The notes below the pieces were generated by a model. That model worked only from the letters and a program-made list of their open reading frames with translations. It was not told the DNA's origin and made no database searches. The position numbers were made by a program, and so were the translations under genes. From contig CAWCTB010000028.1 of NCBI GenBank assembly GCA_963798275.1, positions 1-22,248 of the forward strand: a stretch of 22,248 bases of DNA, written 5' to 3'. Source of the stretch: CAWCTB01 sp963798275 (GTDB lineage Bacteria; Acidobacteriota; Terriglobia; Terriglobales; Acidobacteriaceae). Below, one piece after another: positions 1-7,172 of this stretch (its first letter is position 1; every line of letters begins with the position of its first letter).

Positions 1-1163
1 AGGAAATCGTATAAGTCGCCGCCAATCTGGCGGGCGGGAGCGAAACGGGTCGCTACTTCCGCATTGCGAAATTGCGGCAGTTTCGGCGGCAGCAAGCGAA
101 ACTGCAGTTCCCGCGCGAGAGCCAGGTCCTGTTCCAGGCGCTTCTCCTGGCGGGCGATCCGCTCGTACAGGGTGGCGTTCTCAATCGCGATGGCCACCTG
201 CGCCGCCATGGTGGTCATGATGCGGACGTGATCTTCGTTGAAGTAGTTGCGCTTGGTGTGCTCGATGTCGAGCACCCCGATGACCTTGTCCTTGTAGATC
301 AGGGGAATGCACAGCTCCGACCGCGTCTCGGGATTGGCCCGGATGTACCGCGGGTCTTTGCTGACGTCGGGCACCAACACGGGCTGGCCATGTTGCGCCG
401 CGTACCCGACCAGGCCCTGGCCGATCGGGATCTCGTGCTTCAATTGCACGCTTTCCTTGAAGCGCAAGGAAAACCGATGCTGCAGGAAGTTTCCGGTGCT
501 ATCCAGCAGCAGTATGGAAAACATCTGGTAGTCGATGATCCGGGTCAACAGGTCGGCGATTCGCTTGAGCAGTTGATCGACATTCAGGATCGAGGTCAGC
601 TCGCGGCTGATTTCCGTCAGCAGCGTGAGTTGCCGCGCCTGTCTCGATACCCGCGTGTAGAGCCGCGCGTTCTCGATGCCGGCCGCGATGCGCGAGGCGA
701 ACAGCATCAGCAGGCGCTTATGTTCTTCGGTGAACGCGCCCGGTTGCGCCGCCTCCACGTCGATCACGCCAATTACCTTGTTCTTGGCGATAAGCGGAGC
801 CGCCAGTTCGGAGCGCACTCCCGGGGCGGAGTTGATGAAGTTCTGCTCCGCCGTCACATCGTTCACCAGCACGGCCTCACGCCGCTGCACCGCCTGTCCG
901 GTGACCCCCTGCCCTACCTTGATGCGAATGCGTTCCGCCACCTCGGGGGGATGTCCTACCTGGAATCGGACCTTCAGTTCCTGTGACTTTTCGTTGAGCA
1001 GAAGAATGGCGAATATTTCGTAGTCGATGACCCGCTTCAGCATCTCCGCCACGCGCTGCAGCATGGTGTTCAGGTCCAAAGTGGTATTCACCGCGTCGGC
1101 TACCTCCAGGAGGTAGCTGTCGAGCGCGGAAGGACCCAGGGAGGGCTGATTTGGAGGACTCAT
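1..1163 (-). CDS. Tandem GAF-domain PP2C-type (RsbU/SpoIIE-like) phosphatase, C-terminus off the window
   Basis: The frame opens at an ATG at 1161-1163 and stays open to the left edge, giving about 387 residues. Two GAF domains are visible, roughly residues 20-165 and 185-330. Each has the FAILLL/FSILLL strand, an 'IGQG..G.A' turn and an 'AAPLI/CIPLI..K.VIGV.D.E' core. A linker with 'ARELQFRLLPPKLP' and then 'ARQIGGDLYDF' is the characteristic start of an RsbU/SpoIIE PP2C phosphatase domain, whose catalytic remainder lies outside the window. In this family the GAF pair senses a small ligand or redox cue and controls dephosphorylation of a Ser/Thr-phosphorylated anti-anti-sigma factor. No membrane segment is seen, so it is probably cytosolic. 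The ligand is unknown. No strong Shine-Dalgarno precedes the ATG, so the exact start is less certain than the identity. Confidence 0.88.
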   Translation of the reverse strand, partial: MSPPNQPSLGPSALDSYLLEVADAVNTTLDLNTMLQRVAEMLKRVIDYEIFAILLLNEKSQELKVRFQVGHPPEVAERIRIKVGQGVTGQAVQRREAVLVNDVTAEQNFINSAPGVRSELAAPLIAKNKVIGVIDVEAAQPGAFTEEHKRLLMLFASRIAAGIENARLYTRVSRQARQLTLLTEISRELTSILNVDQLLKRIADLLTRIIDYQMFSILLLDSTGNFLQHRFSLRFKESVQLKHEIPIGQGLVGYAAQHGQPVLVPDVSKDPRYIRANPETRSELCIPLIYKDKVIGVLDIEHTKRNYFNEDHVRIMTTMAAQVAIAIENATLYERIARQEKRLEQDLALARELQFRLLPPKLPQFRNAEVATRFAPARQIGGDLYDF

Positions 1164-1369
1164 TATGCTGGAACTCGTGTCCAATGATAGCAGCGGCGCT
1201 CTGTGGATTGTCGCAGGCCTCATTCGCGGTGATCGACTCTGTTGTCGTTCGTGGTGAGCGACCCGCCCGCGAGACTCGCGACGTGGCAGAACCAGCTTCC
1301 GCCGGCTCGTGCAGGTTGCTTCGAGTCGAGTCCGGCAACTAGAATTTGCGGTTGCGTTAAGGAGAGGCC

Positions 1370-1459
1370 GTGGCACTGCATCTAGAAAAGATGGGGTTCG
1401 AGAACGTGATTTCCGCAAGCGGCGGCTACAAAGGTTGGCGCGAATCGCAGCAGAAATGA
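1370..1459 (+). pseudogene. C-terminal relic of a rhodanese-like domain
   Basis: A short frame from GTG 1370 to TGA 1457-1459 encodes 29 residues containing 'ALHLEKMGFENV' and 'SGGYKGWRES'. This is the final helix and 'GF.NV...GG..GW' block that ends a rhodanese (sulfurtransferase) domain. The catalytic Cys loop, which should lie just upstream, is absent: the frame is closed by TAA at 1358-1360, although the 'GEA' just before the GTG still resembles the end of the 'C.sG..S' loop. It is therefore a decayed fragment, not a functional enzyme. The similarity is by eye on a short stretch. Confidence 0.5.
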
Positions 1460-1528
1460 ACAGATGACGAGGACCCATCTCATTCGGCTTTAAGTTTACG
1501 GGCCTCTGTGTCAAAGCCGGTTCGTGAA

Positions 1529-1702
1529 ATGAGCTGCAAAATCTGCGAGAAAATGCTGCATACTCTGTTCAAGGCTGAGTCCTCCTCTGACTCGTTGGTC
1601 TTTGCAAACTCAACTCATCAGAGACTCTCAGCCTACTTCTTCCCGACGACGCTCAGCGCAGTGGAGTTAATTTGGACGAGGATGGGTGACGGCAATCATT
1701 GA
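1529..1702 (+). CDS. Possible small CxxC protein (doubtful)
   Basis: ATG 1529 opens a 57-residue frame beginning 'MSCKICEKMLHTLFKAE'. A leading CxxC followed by an amphipathic helix resembles short uncharacterised proteins seen in acidobacteria, which is why it is listed. There is no convincing Shine-Dalgarno sequence, the second half looks unlike the first, and it ends next to a terminator hairpin. It may be a decayed gene or a chance frame. Confidence 0.22.
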   Translation: MSCKICEKMLHTLFKAESSSDSLVFANSTHQRLSAYFFPTTLSAVELIWTRMGDGNH

Positions 1703-1707
1703 AGCTG

Positions 1708-1738
1708 AAAGAGCGCCCGCCGACTGCAAGCGCTCTTT
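1708..1738 (-). terminator. Hairpin terminator downstream of the secreted 320-aa protein
   Basis: A perfect 9-bp stem pairs AAAGAGCGC (1708-1716) with GCGCTCTTT (1730-1738) around a 13-nt loop. It starts about 60 nt after the stop of the minus-strand gene at 1798-2757. A short A/T run flanks each side, so it could work in both directions. Confidence 0.5.
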
Positions 1739-1797
1739 TGTCACGAACAGCGAATCGGGTTCAAACGTCCACTGTCGCACACGCGCGCGAGGAACGA

Positions 1798-2757
1798 TTA
1801 CGGGGCAGCAGCCGTGATGAACTGAAGCATGCCGTCCACAGCTTTCAGAAATACATACTGGCGGTTCTTCGCGCATACCACTATCTTTGGGAGTTCCGGC
1901 GAGGAACTCGCGCGTCGTGTGACCTGCATGGTTCGGGAATCCACAACATCAAACTCGAGTGGTTGAGAAGGTGCATTCTTCGGATGCGGGGTTGTAAGTT
2001 GAAAGGTGAGCGTCCGTCCAGAGAGGGTTAAGCCGCTTACCACCGTGGTTGCTGTAGGGCGCGGCAACAGAATCTGCTGAGCGGTTCCATCCCCATCGAC
2101 CCTTGCAACTGCGCCGAATGTGGCGACATAGAAATACTTGTCGTCTGCCACGGCAGCCATATCTCGCGGCCTGTGAAGCTCGTCTGGCGTGATCGGCCGT
2201 CCAGATAGAGAAGGTATGCTTCTCCGCATCTGCCCCGTTGCTGAGTCAAAAAGACCGACAAAAGTCCTCATTCTGTCTTGGGCTGAGGCCGTCCCATCAA
2301 TGAACCCTGCGACAAGCAAGGTTTTCCCATCGGAGGCGATGCTATCGACGATCAATCCGGTTGGAAGTTTCATGCGCGTCTTGGCTGTTTGACGTCCCGA
2401 GCGGTCAAAACCCATCAACGTTGTCTCTGTGGCAGTCTCCTTTACCACAGACAACCCACCCGTTTGTGAATCGACATAGTACCTAACAAGCCGTGCGTTT
2501 TGCGACTCTGGTATGTCGTACACGTATGGAACATCGTTGCTATCGAGGCGCACTATGACCGAATCGCCTTGATCGGAAGGACTCCCCTCTACGAGGAAGA
2601 ATGTGTCGTTCAGATCGTCGCACTGCGCCGGCCCGAAAAACGAAAAGGCTGGAATGTCGGTGGACCGAGTCAATGTTTCACGTAAAAAGACACTCTGGGC
2701 GCAGACGCTCAATCCGGCGGCCGAGACCATAAACAGCAGCAACAGTATCCGTCTCAT
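1798..2757 (-). CDS. Secreted protein of unknown function (possible beta-propeller)
   Basis: The ATG at 2755-2757 is chosen over an upstream in-frame start for two reasons. It follows a strong AGGGAGG Shine-Dalgarno with 6-nt spacing, and it places a classic signal peptide at the N-terminus ('MRRILLLLFMVSAAG...VCA', cleavage expected before Gln-Ser at about residue 20). The 320-residue product has no recognised catalytic motif. It is rich in short beta-strand stretches separated by Asp/Gly turns ('GLFDSATGQM', 'KYFYVATFGAVARVDGDG'), a pattern compatible with a beta-propeller or bacterial quinoprotein-like fold. It presumably acts in the periplasm or outside the cell. It appears monocistronic, with a hairpin terminator downstream. 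Function is unknown; the fold is an inference from composition. Confidence 0.72.
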   Translation of the reverse strand: MRRILLLLFMVSAAGLSVCAQSVFLRETLTRSTDIPAFSFFGPAQCDDLNDTFFLVEGSPSDQGDSVIVRLDSNDVPYVYDIPESQNARLVRYYVDSQTGGLSVVKETATETTLMGFDRSGRQTAKTRMKLPTGLIVDSIASDGKTLLVAGFIDGTASAQDRMRTFVGLFDSATGQMRRSIPSLSGRPITPDELHRPRDMAAVADDKYFYVATFGAVARVDGDGTAQQILLPRPTATTVVSGLTLSGRTLTFQLTTPHPKNAPSQPLEFDVVDSRTMQVTRRASSSPELPKIVVCAKNRQYVFLKAVDGMLQFITAAAP

Positions 2758-2983
2758 TAGAGGCCTCCCTGATTTTGCTTTTTGGGAGATGCGGTTGATG
2801 GATGCCGATTGATCCAACTCCAGAATGGTGTATCACATCTGCTAGGGAGTGAGCCCCCTGCTGACGTTGTCGTGAACGCCCCAACCCGGTCCCGTGGCAA
2901 TAGGCTTTGTTTCAAGTCGGCCCCCGGCGCAGCACAGTTATCGGCGCTCACAAAATGACACTTCGATCCGTCCGGGCAGCCTG

Positions 2984-3196
2984 CTATGGTTTCCCCGTAG
3001 CTATCCTCAGGCCGTCGTATGCACACTGATACCTACTTTCGGTGTCATCGCAGAAGGCGCAGTAGACATTTCCAACAAAAACCGGGTCATCTTGGGGTTC
3101 GCATGCCTCGCTTGTCAAAATGAGCCTTGCAGGGACGATGCAGAGTATCACGCACGACAATGTCGCCAAGCACCGCATCAAGGATCGAAGCATCAT
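2984..3196 (-). CDS. Small secreted cysteine-rich protein, unknown function
   Basis: ATG at 3194-3196 follows an AGGAGG Shine-Dalgarno with 4-nt spacing, which is why I accept this 70-residue frame. Residues 1-30 form a signal-peptide-like or membrane-anchor segment ('LATLSCVILCIVPARLIL'). The remaining ~40 residues carry four cysteines (about positions 32, 46, 49 and 58), including 'YCAFC', and are acidic. Such a layout fits a small periplasmic or extracellular protein stabilised by disulfides or binding a metal; this is inference. It lies upstream of, and co-directional with, the secreted 320-aa protein, 226 nt away, so co-transcription is possible but unproven. I recognise no family. Confidence 0.5.
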   Translation of the reverse strand: MMLRSLMRCLATLSCVILCIVPARLILTSEACEPQDDPVFVGNVYCAFCDDTESRYQCAYDGLRIATGKP

Positions 3197-3539
3197 CGTA
3201 CCTCCTAACCGGAATTTCCCTTTTAGCTCCCGACGCCCAACATTTTATGTCCGTTTAGGGACTCCAGCGCATTATTATTTTCTTTGGCGGGGCGTCACGA
3301 CCGCATGAGTACTGGCGTTGGCCCGATCATACGGCGGTTTAGGCCAACTTCAAAAAGGAAATCTGGGCTCATAAATGGCGGGAGGGCTAGGAACGAATAC
3401 CCGCAGGGGCTAAAGCCCGGTTACAAGCTGACCGCTACGGCACAGCTAAAGCTGTGCCCTTTCAAAGCTGCTTTATTTCAAAGTTGATTGATGAGAAGCT
3501 TCTAGCAACTCGGCAATTCTTTCCGACGAAGAGGGCATC
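3197..3539. other. Non-coding interval with palindromic repeat
   Basis: Apart from the repeat at 3401-3475 I see no gene here. A plus-strand open frame across it is produced by translating the repeat and is not credible. Confidence 0.5.
3401..3475. repeat. Paired GC-TAAA-GC palindromes (REP/BIME-like)
   Basis: Two stem-loops sit 20 nt apart: GGGC-TAAA-GCCC (3407-3418) and GGCACAGC-TAAA-GCTGTGCC (3439-3458). The second is followed by CTTTCAAA. The identical TAAA loop flanked by GC suggests one family. Related pieces occur in the window at 21793-21812 (GCCGTGCCCCTTCAA on the minus strand) and 21947-21960. It lies between genes just ahead of the UPF0173 hydrolase. Confidence 0.65.
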
Positions 3540-4214
3540 ATGAATCTGCAAGGCAATACTCTTACGTGGCTCGGACACGCAACCTTTCGCATTGTCACCA
3601 AAGATGGAGCGACGGTCTACGTCGATCCCTGGGTCATGGGCAATCCCATGTGCCCCGACAGCGAGAAAAAGGTGCAGCGGGCCGACGCTCTGATCTGCAC
3701 CCACGGGCACGGCGACCATATCGGTGACGCCGTCAAGATCGCGAAGCAGAACAAGTCACTGGTGGTCGGCATCTTTGAACTCTGCTTGTGGATGCAGAAG
3801 AAAGGTGTCGCCGAGATCTCCCCTATGAACAAAGGTGGGACCCAGACCGTCTGCGGCATCAAGGTGACCATGGTGCACGCCATCCACTCCTGCGGAATCA
3901 TGGAGGACGACGGCAGCATCGTGTACGGCGGCGAAGCCTGCGGCTATGTTCTCGAATTGCCCGGCGGGGTGAAGCTTTATCACGCCGGCGACACCGGCGT
4001 ATTCGGCGACATGTCGATCATTCGCGAGCTGTACGCTCCAGAAATCGCGATGCTGCCCATCGGCGATCTCTTCACCATGAGCCCGCGCGAGGCCGCCTAC
4101 GCCTGCAAGCTCCTGCAGCCCAAAGTTGTCATACCCATGCATTTCGGAACTTTCCCGCCATTGATCGGCCGGCCTGCGCAATTGAAGGAGCTGCTCGGAT
4201 CCGAGCGGACCTGA
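3540..4214 (+). CDS. UPF0173 metal-dependent hydrolase (metallo-beta-lactamase fold), C-terminus frameshifted
   Basis: The 224-residue product shows the full metallo-beta-lactamase fold signature of the UPF0173 (YtkL-like) family. These are 'LTWLGHATFRI' at the N-terminus, the metal motif 'THGHGDHIGD' (HxHxDH), 'MVHAIHS', 'YHAGDTGVFGDM' and the C-terminal 'PKVVIPMHFGTFPPL'. Family members are soluble, bind two metals and have no settled physiological substrate. The reading frame stops at TGA 4212-4214 after '...LLGSERT'. One base out of frame the sequence continues 'PEVLEMHPGQTLQ' to TGA 4249-4251, which is the expected family ending. An extra G at 4207-4208 explains it. About 13 residues are lost, distal to the active site, so function may survive. 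L-2-hydroxyglutarate oxidase follows 120 nt later on the same strand. Confidence 0.88.
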   Translation: MNLQGNTLTWLGHATFRIVTKDGATVYVDPWVMGNPMCPDSEKKVQRADALICTHGHGDHIGDAVKIAKQNKSLVVGIFELCLWMQKKGVAEISPMNKGGTQTVCGIKVTMVHAIHSCGIMEDDGSIVYGGEACGYVLELPGGVKLYHAGDTGVFGDMSIIRELYAPEIAMLPIGDLFTMSPREAAYACKLLQPKVVIPMHFGTFPPLIGRPAQLKELLGSERT

Positions 4215-4304
4215 GGTGCTGGAGATGCATCCCGGCCAGACGCTGCAATGAAACGGTCAACCGCGTTATGGATCGTTGAGCGCCGAGTCACGGCCTGACT
4301 CCCG

Positions 4305-4310
4305 TATAAT
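4305..4310 (+). promoter_or_regulatory. Possible -10 element before the L-2-hydroxyglutarate oxidase gene
   Basis: A perfect TATAAT lies 24 nt upstream of the ATG, inside a small CCCG/CGGG inverted repeat. No -35 hexamer at standard spacing is evident (TTGAGC at 4276 is too far), so this is tentative. The gene also lacks an obvious Shine-Dalgarno sequence. Confidence 0.3.
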
Positions 4311-4334
4311 CGCGGGTTATCACGCGACACTCAT

Positions 4335-5582
4335 ATGCCTGATCGCCGCGCCGACCTCGTCATTGTTGGAGCCGGAATTGTCGGACTCGCCACCGCCCTT
4401 CAGGCCGTACTCCGTTTTCCGCATCTGCGTCTTCTGGTGCTGGAAAAGGAAGACCACGTCGCGGCGCATCAAACTGGGCATAACAGTGGCGTCATCCACT
4501 CAGGCCTTTATTACCGCACCGGCTCGCTGAAAGCGCGTAACTGTGTCGCCGGTGCGATATCGATGAAGCGCTTCTGCCAGGAGAACGGCGTCGCTTACGA
4601 AAGCTGCGGCAAAGTGGTGGTCGCCACCGTTCCTGACGAAGTGCCCCGGCTGGAACAACTGCATCAGCGCGGTATTGCCAACGGCCTGGAAGGGCTGCGC
4701 GTGCTGGACCGCGACGAACTCCGCGAAATCGAGCCCCACTGCGAAGGCCTGCGTGCCCTGCACGTGCCCTCCACCGGCATCGTCGACTACACCGCCGTGG
4801 CACAAAAATACGCGGAGTTGATCGGGCAGGCGGGCGCCGAGCTCATTCTCGGAGCCAAGGTCAGCGGCATTCACCGCGATGGAGCGGAGAACGTACTGGA
4901 AACCACAGCGGGCAGCGTCTCCTCCAAGTACCTCGTAAACTGCGCCGGTTTGTACAGCGACGCCATCGCGCGCATGGCAGGCGCCGAAACCGATCTGCAG
5001 ATTGTTCCTTTCCGCGGCGAATACTACGAGATCGCCCAGCCGCGCCGCTTCCTGGTGAAGTCGCTCATCTACCCTGTGCCCGATCCGCACTTTCCCTTCC
5101 TAGGCGTGCACTTCACCCGGCGCATCAACGGCAGCGTCGAAGCCGGTCCTAATGCGGTGCTGGCGTTGCGCCGCGAAGGCTACTCTGGTTCGCGGCCCGA
5201 TCCCGCCGAAGCCCTCGAGACTCTGTGTTTCCCCGGGTTTTGGGGGCTGGCGCGCAAATATTGGCGCATGGGCATGGCGGAACAGTTTCGCTCCTGGTCA
5301 AAGCCATCCTTTACCGCTTCGTTGCAGAAGCTGCTGCCGGAAATCCGGGAGGAGGACCTCTCCCCCGGAGGCTCTGGGGTCCGCGCCCAGGCCGTGGATA
5401 GACACGGCAATCTGCTGGACGACTTCCACTTCGCACATAGCCACGCGGCCATTCACGTTTGCAATGTGCCCTCGCCCGCGGCGACGGCTTCGCTCGAGAT
5501 CGGCCGCGAAGTGGTGGACATGCTGGTACAGCGTTTCTCGCTGTCAGCAGTAACGGCACAGGGCAATGAGGTAACCTTCTGA
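4335..5582 (+). CDS. lhgO: L-2-hydroxyglutarate oxidase/dehydrogenase (LhgO family)
   Basis: The 415-residue protein starts with the dinucleotide-binding strand 'DLVIVGAGIVGLATA' (GxGxxG at residues 12-17) of FAD-dependent DAO-family oxidoreductases. It also carries the LhgO signature 'HQTGHNSGVIHSGLYY' at about residue 45, which surrounds the flavin. The C-terminal 'GNLLDDFHFAHS...NVPSPAATASLEIG' block also matches LhgO. The known reaction is FAD-dependent oxidation of L-2-hydroxyglutarate to 2-oxoglutarate, with electrons passed to the quinone pool, as in the lysine/glutarate pathway or metabolite repair. Length is normal (E. coli LhgO is about 420). Here it stands without glutarate hydroxylase (csiD) or succinate-semialdehyde genes, so metabolite repair is the more likely role. 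It follows the UPF0173 hydrolase but has its own candidate -10. Confidence 0.9.
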   Translation: MPDRRADLVIVGAGIVGLATALQAVLRFPHLRLLVLEKEDHVAAHQTGHNSGVIHSGLYYRTGSLKARNCVAGAISMKRFCQENGVAYESCGKVVVATVPDEVPRLEQLHQRGIANGLEGLRVLDRDELREIEPHCEGLRALHVPSTGIVDYTAVAQKYAELIGQAGAELILGAKVSGIHRDGAENVLETTAGSVSSKYLVNCAGLYSDAIARMAGAETDLQIVPFRGEYYEIAQPRRFLVKSLIYPVPDPHFPFLGVHFTRRINGSVEAGPNAVLALRREGYSGSRPDPAEALETLCFPGFWGLARKYWRMGMAEQFRSWSKPSFTASLQKLLPEIREEDLSPGGSGVRAQAVDRHGNLLDDFHFAHSHAAIHVCNVPSPAATASLEIGREVVDMLVQRFSLSAVTAQGNEVTF

Positions 5583-5912
5583 TAATCCAATCGTAATACG
5601 TAGTCCTGTGACCCAGATCACAGAATGATTACTTGCTCCGATGGTAAAACACTCGTAGAAGAGCTAATCAGGGTAGTGCGACAGGGCGGGGCGGTTTCTG
5701 CACATCACGAAGTCGTCGTCGCTGGAAACCGGCGCTGGTTCTGACCTGTATCTACCCCTTGCAGTAAGACCCTCACAGAAGGTTGTTAGAAGACGCTGTA
5801 GTCCGGGCGCGAGTGACGCTGGCCGGAGTCCGCTTCTGCTGTCTCGATGCAACAGCAAAGGCAGGACCTCACTCCCGACCCGGAGAATTTTGTTGAACTG
5901 TGGAGATAACCA
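5583..5912. other. Regulatory interval / long 5' leader of the two-component operon
   Basis: This 330-nt interval holds the CRP-type palindrome at 5607-5622 and a candidate -10 at 5645-5650, leaving a leader of about 255 nt before the kinase start. I see no open frame worth calling in the leader. Confidence 0.45.
5607..5650 (+). promoter_or_regulatory. CRP/FNR-family operator with downstream -10
   Basis: TGTGACCCAGATCACA (5607-5622) is a perfect TGTGA-N6-TCACA palindrome, the classical CRP consensus core. After 22 nt comes TAAAAC (5645-5650), 4/6 to the -10 consensus. The start predicted from this would lie about 42 nt downstream of the palindrome centre, which is class II activator geometry. 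The same palindrome (14/16 identical) with the same 22-nt gap occurs at 9370-9413 on the other strand. The site is seen directly; binding and activation are inference. Confidence 0.62.
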
Positions 5913-7169
5913 ATGCGCCATTCACTCTTGTCTGAAGCCCTGGGCGGACTTGCATCGCCGTCTCTCGCACTCGCCTCCGCCTCTTCTCCTAACATAGACA
6001 GCCCGGCGATGCCGCTGCGTTTTAACAGCGACACCGCCCAGGTTATTGCCGATTGCACCTTTGATCCGGATGCCATCCCTCGGCTCAACAACCGGCCGTG
6101 TCTGGCAGCCATCCTCGATGGTCTTCGCGATCCCGTCCTGCTGGTTGACGTCGACGGCAAGGTTCTTTTCCGCAACTCGGCGGCGGACCGGCTCCTTGCG
6201 ACGGCGCCGGACGCCTGTTCGCGCCCAGTTGCCAGGCTGCCCGCATCCTGGCCGTGGGACGCGCTCTCTCGAGTGTTGCGACTCGCTCAGAACGGACTGC
6301 AACCGCTCGAACACGAGCTCCTCGATCCTGATTCGGGCAAATGCTGGCTCGCCTACATCCGCGAACTCGCGTCCCTGCATGGCACGCAACCGCGCTTCCT
6401 CATTCACTTGCGGGACATCACCGAGACAAACCGGCTCCGCCATTCCCTGCAAGCCGGTGAGGCCCTTGCCCGCACCGGAACCGTAATGGCCGGCGCTGCG
6501 CACCAAGCGAAGAACGCCCTGTTCGGTCTGACCGCAACGCTTGAAGCTTTCCAATTGCAGCACCGCGAGACCCTCGGCGATGACCCCTACCTCAGGAATC
6601 TGCAGGACGGTATCGCCCGCCTCCAACTCATCGTGCGCGACCTGTTCGACTTCGGGCGGACTCCACTTCAGCAGCGGGCCCTGATCTCCCCGGCTGACGT
6701 CATCCGCGAGGCGTTTCAGGGTTGCCGGCAACTGGCCGTGGACCGGTTCGTTCGCGTGAAGCTCGACCTCGCGGACCAAGTTCAGATGTATGGTGATGCG
6801 GCCTCGCTGGTGCGCGCTTTCGAGAACATCATCGACAATGCCATTCAACATTCGCCGGAAAGCGGAGATGTATGGGTGAAGCAGGGCGTTGCCGCAGGCA
6901 AGCCGGGGGTGCTGCAGTGCACCGTTCGAGATTCGGGACCAGGTTTTCCCGCTCGCGAAATGGAGCACTTGTTCACTCCCTTCTTCACCCGGCGAAAAGG
7001 TGGAACCGGTCTCGGACTCACCATCGCTCGCAAGGTCATCGAAGACCACGGCGGCAGCATCCGGCTGGAAAACGCTGCGTCGGGCGGCGGGTTGGTCACC
7101 ATCCTGTTGCCCTTGGACCGCCGCGCCCGGGGCGTCGTTCCACCCGCTCGTCTGGCGGAAAGCAGGTAA
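5913..7169 (+). CDS. Soluble PAS-domain sensor histidine kinase (NtrB-like)
   Basis: ATG 5913 follows GGAG with 7-nt spacing. The 418-residue protein has no membrane segment. Its order is: a variable N-terminal ~60 residues; a PAS domain at about 65-175 ('DPVLLVDVDGKVLFRNSAADRLL' to 'FLIHLRDITE'); a dimerisation/phosphoacceptor helix with 'GAAHQAKNALFGL' (phospho-His about 197); and an HATPase_c domain with N box 'NIIDNAIQHS', G1 'DSGPGF', F box 'FTPFFT' and G2 'GGTGLGLTIA'. The H box is HQAKN rather than the usual HEIKN, but His and Asn are kept. It should autophosphorylate in response to a cytosolic cue and pass phosphate to the response regulator, whose start codon lies 3 nt after its stop (translational coupling). 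A CRP-type operator lies 290 nt upstream. The signal is unknown. Confidence 0.92.
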   Translation: MRHSLLSEALGGLASPSLALASASSPNIDSPAMPLRFNSDTAQVIADCTFDPDAIPRLNNRPCLAAILDGLRDPVLLVDVDGKVLFRNSAADRLLATAPDACSRPVARLPASWPWDALSRVLRLAQNGLQPLEHELLDPDSGKCWLAYIRELASLHGTQPRFLIHLRDITETNRLRHSLQAGEALARTGTVMAGAAHQAKNALFGLTATLEAFQLQHRETLGDDPYLRNLQDGIARLQLIVRDLFDFGRTPLQQRALISPADVIREAFQGCRQLAVDRFVRVKLDLADQVQMYGDAASLVRAFENIIDNAIQHSPESGDVWVKQGVAAGKPGVLQCTVRDSGPGFPAREMEHLFTPFFTRRKGGTGLGLTIARKVIEDHGGSIRLENAASGGGLVTILLPLDRRARGVVPPARLAESR

Positions 7170-7172
7170 GCG

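Larger units (their letters stand above)
1164..1797. other. Gene-poor interval with relics
   Basis: No full-length gene is visible between the GAF-phosphatase start and the end of the secreted protein on the minus strand. The interval holds a rhodanese C-terminal relic, a doubtful CxxC mini-ORF and a terminator hairpin, each listed separately. The rest shows no coding signal I can support. Confidence 0.5.

Noticed and set aside
72..986. 304-residue plus-strand frame
   Set aside because: It is antisense to the tandem GAF protein, whose minus-strand frame has clear domain motifs.
3284..3487. 67-residue plus-strand frame
   Set aside because: It is largely a translation of the palindromic repeat ('PQGLKPG...LKLCPFKAALF').
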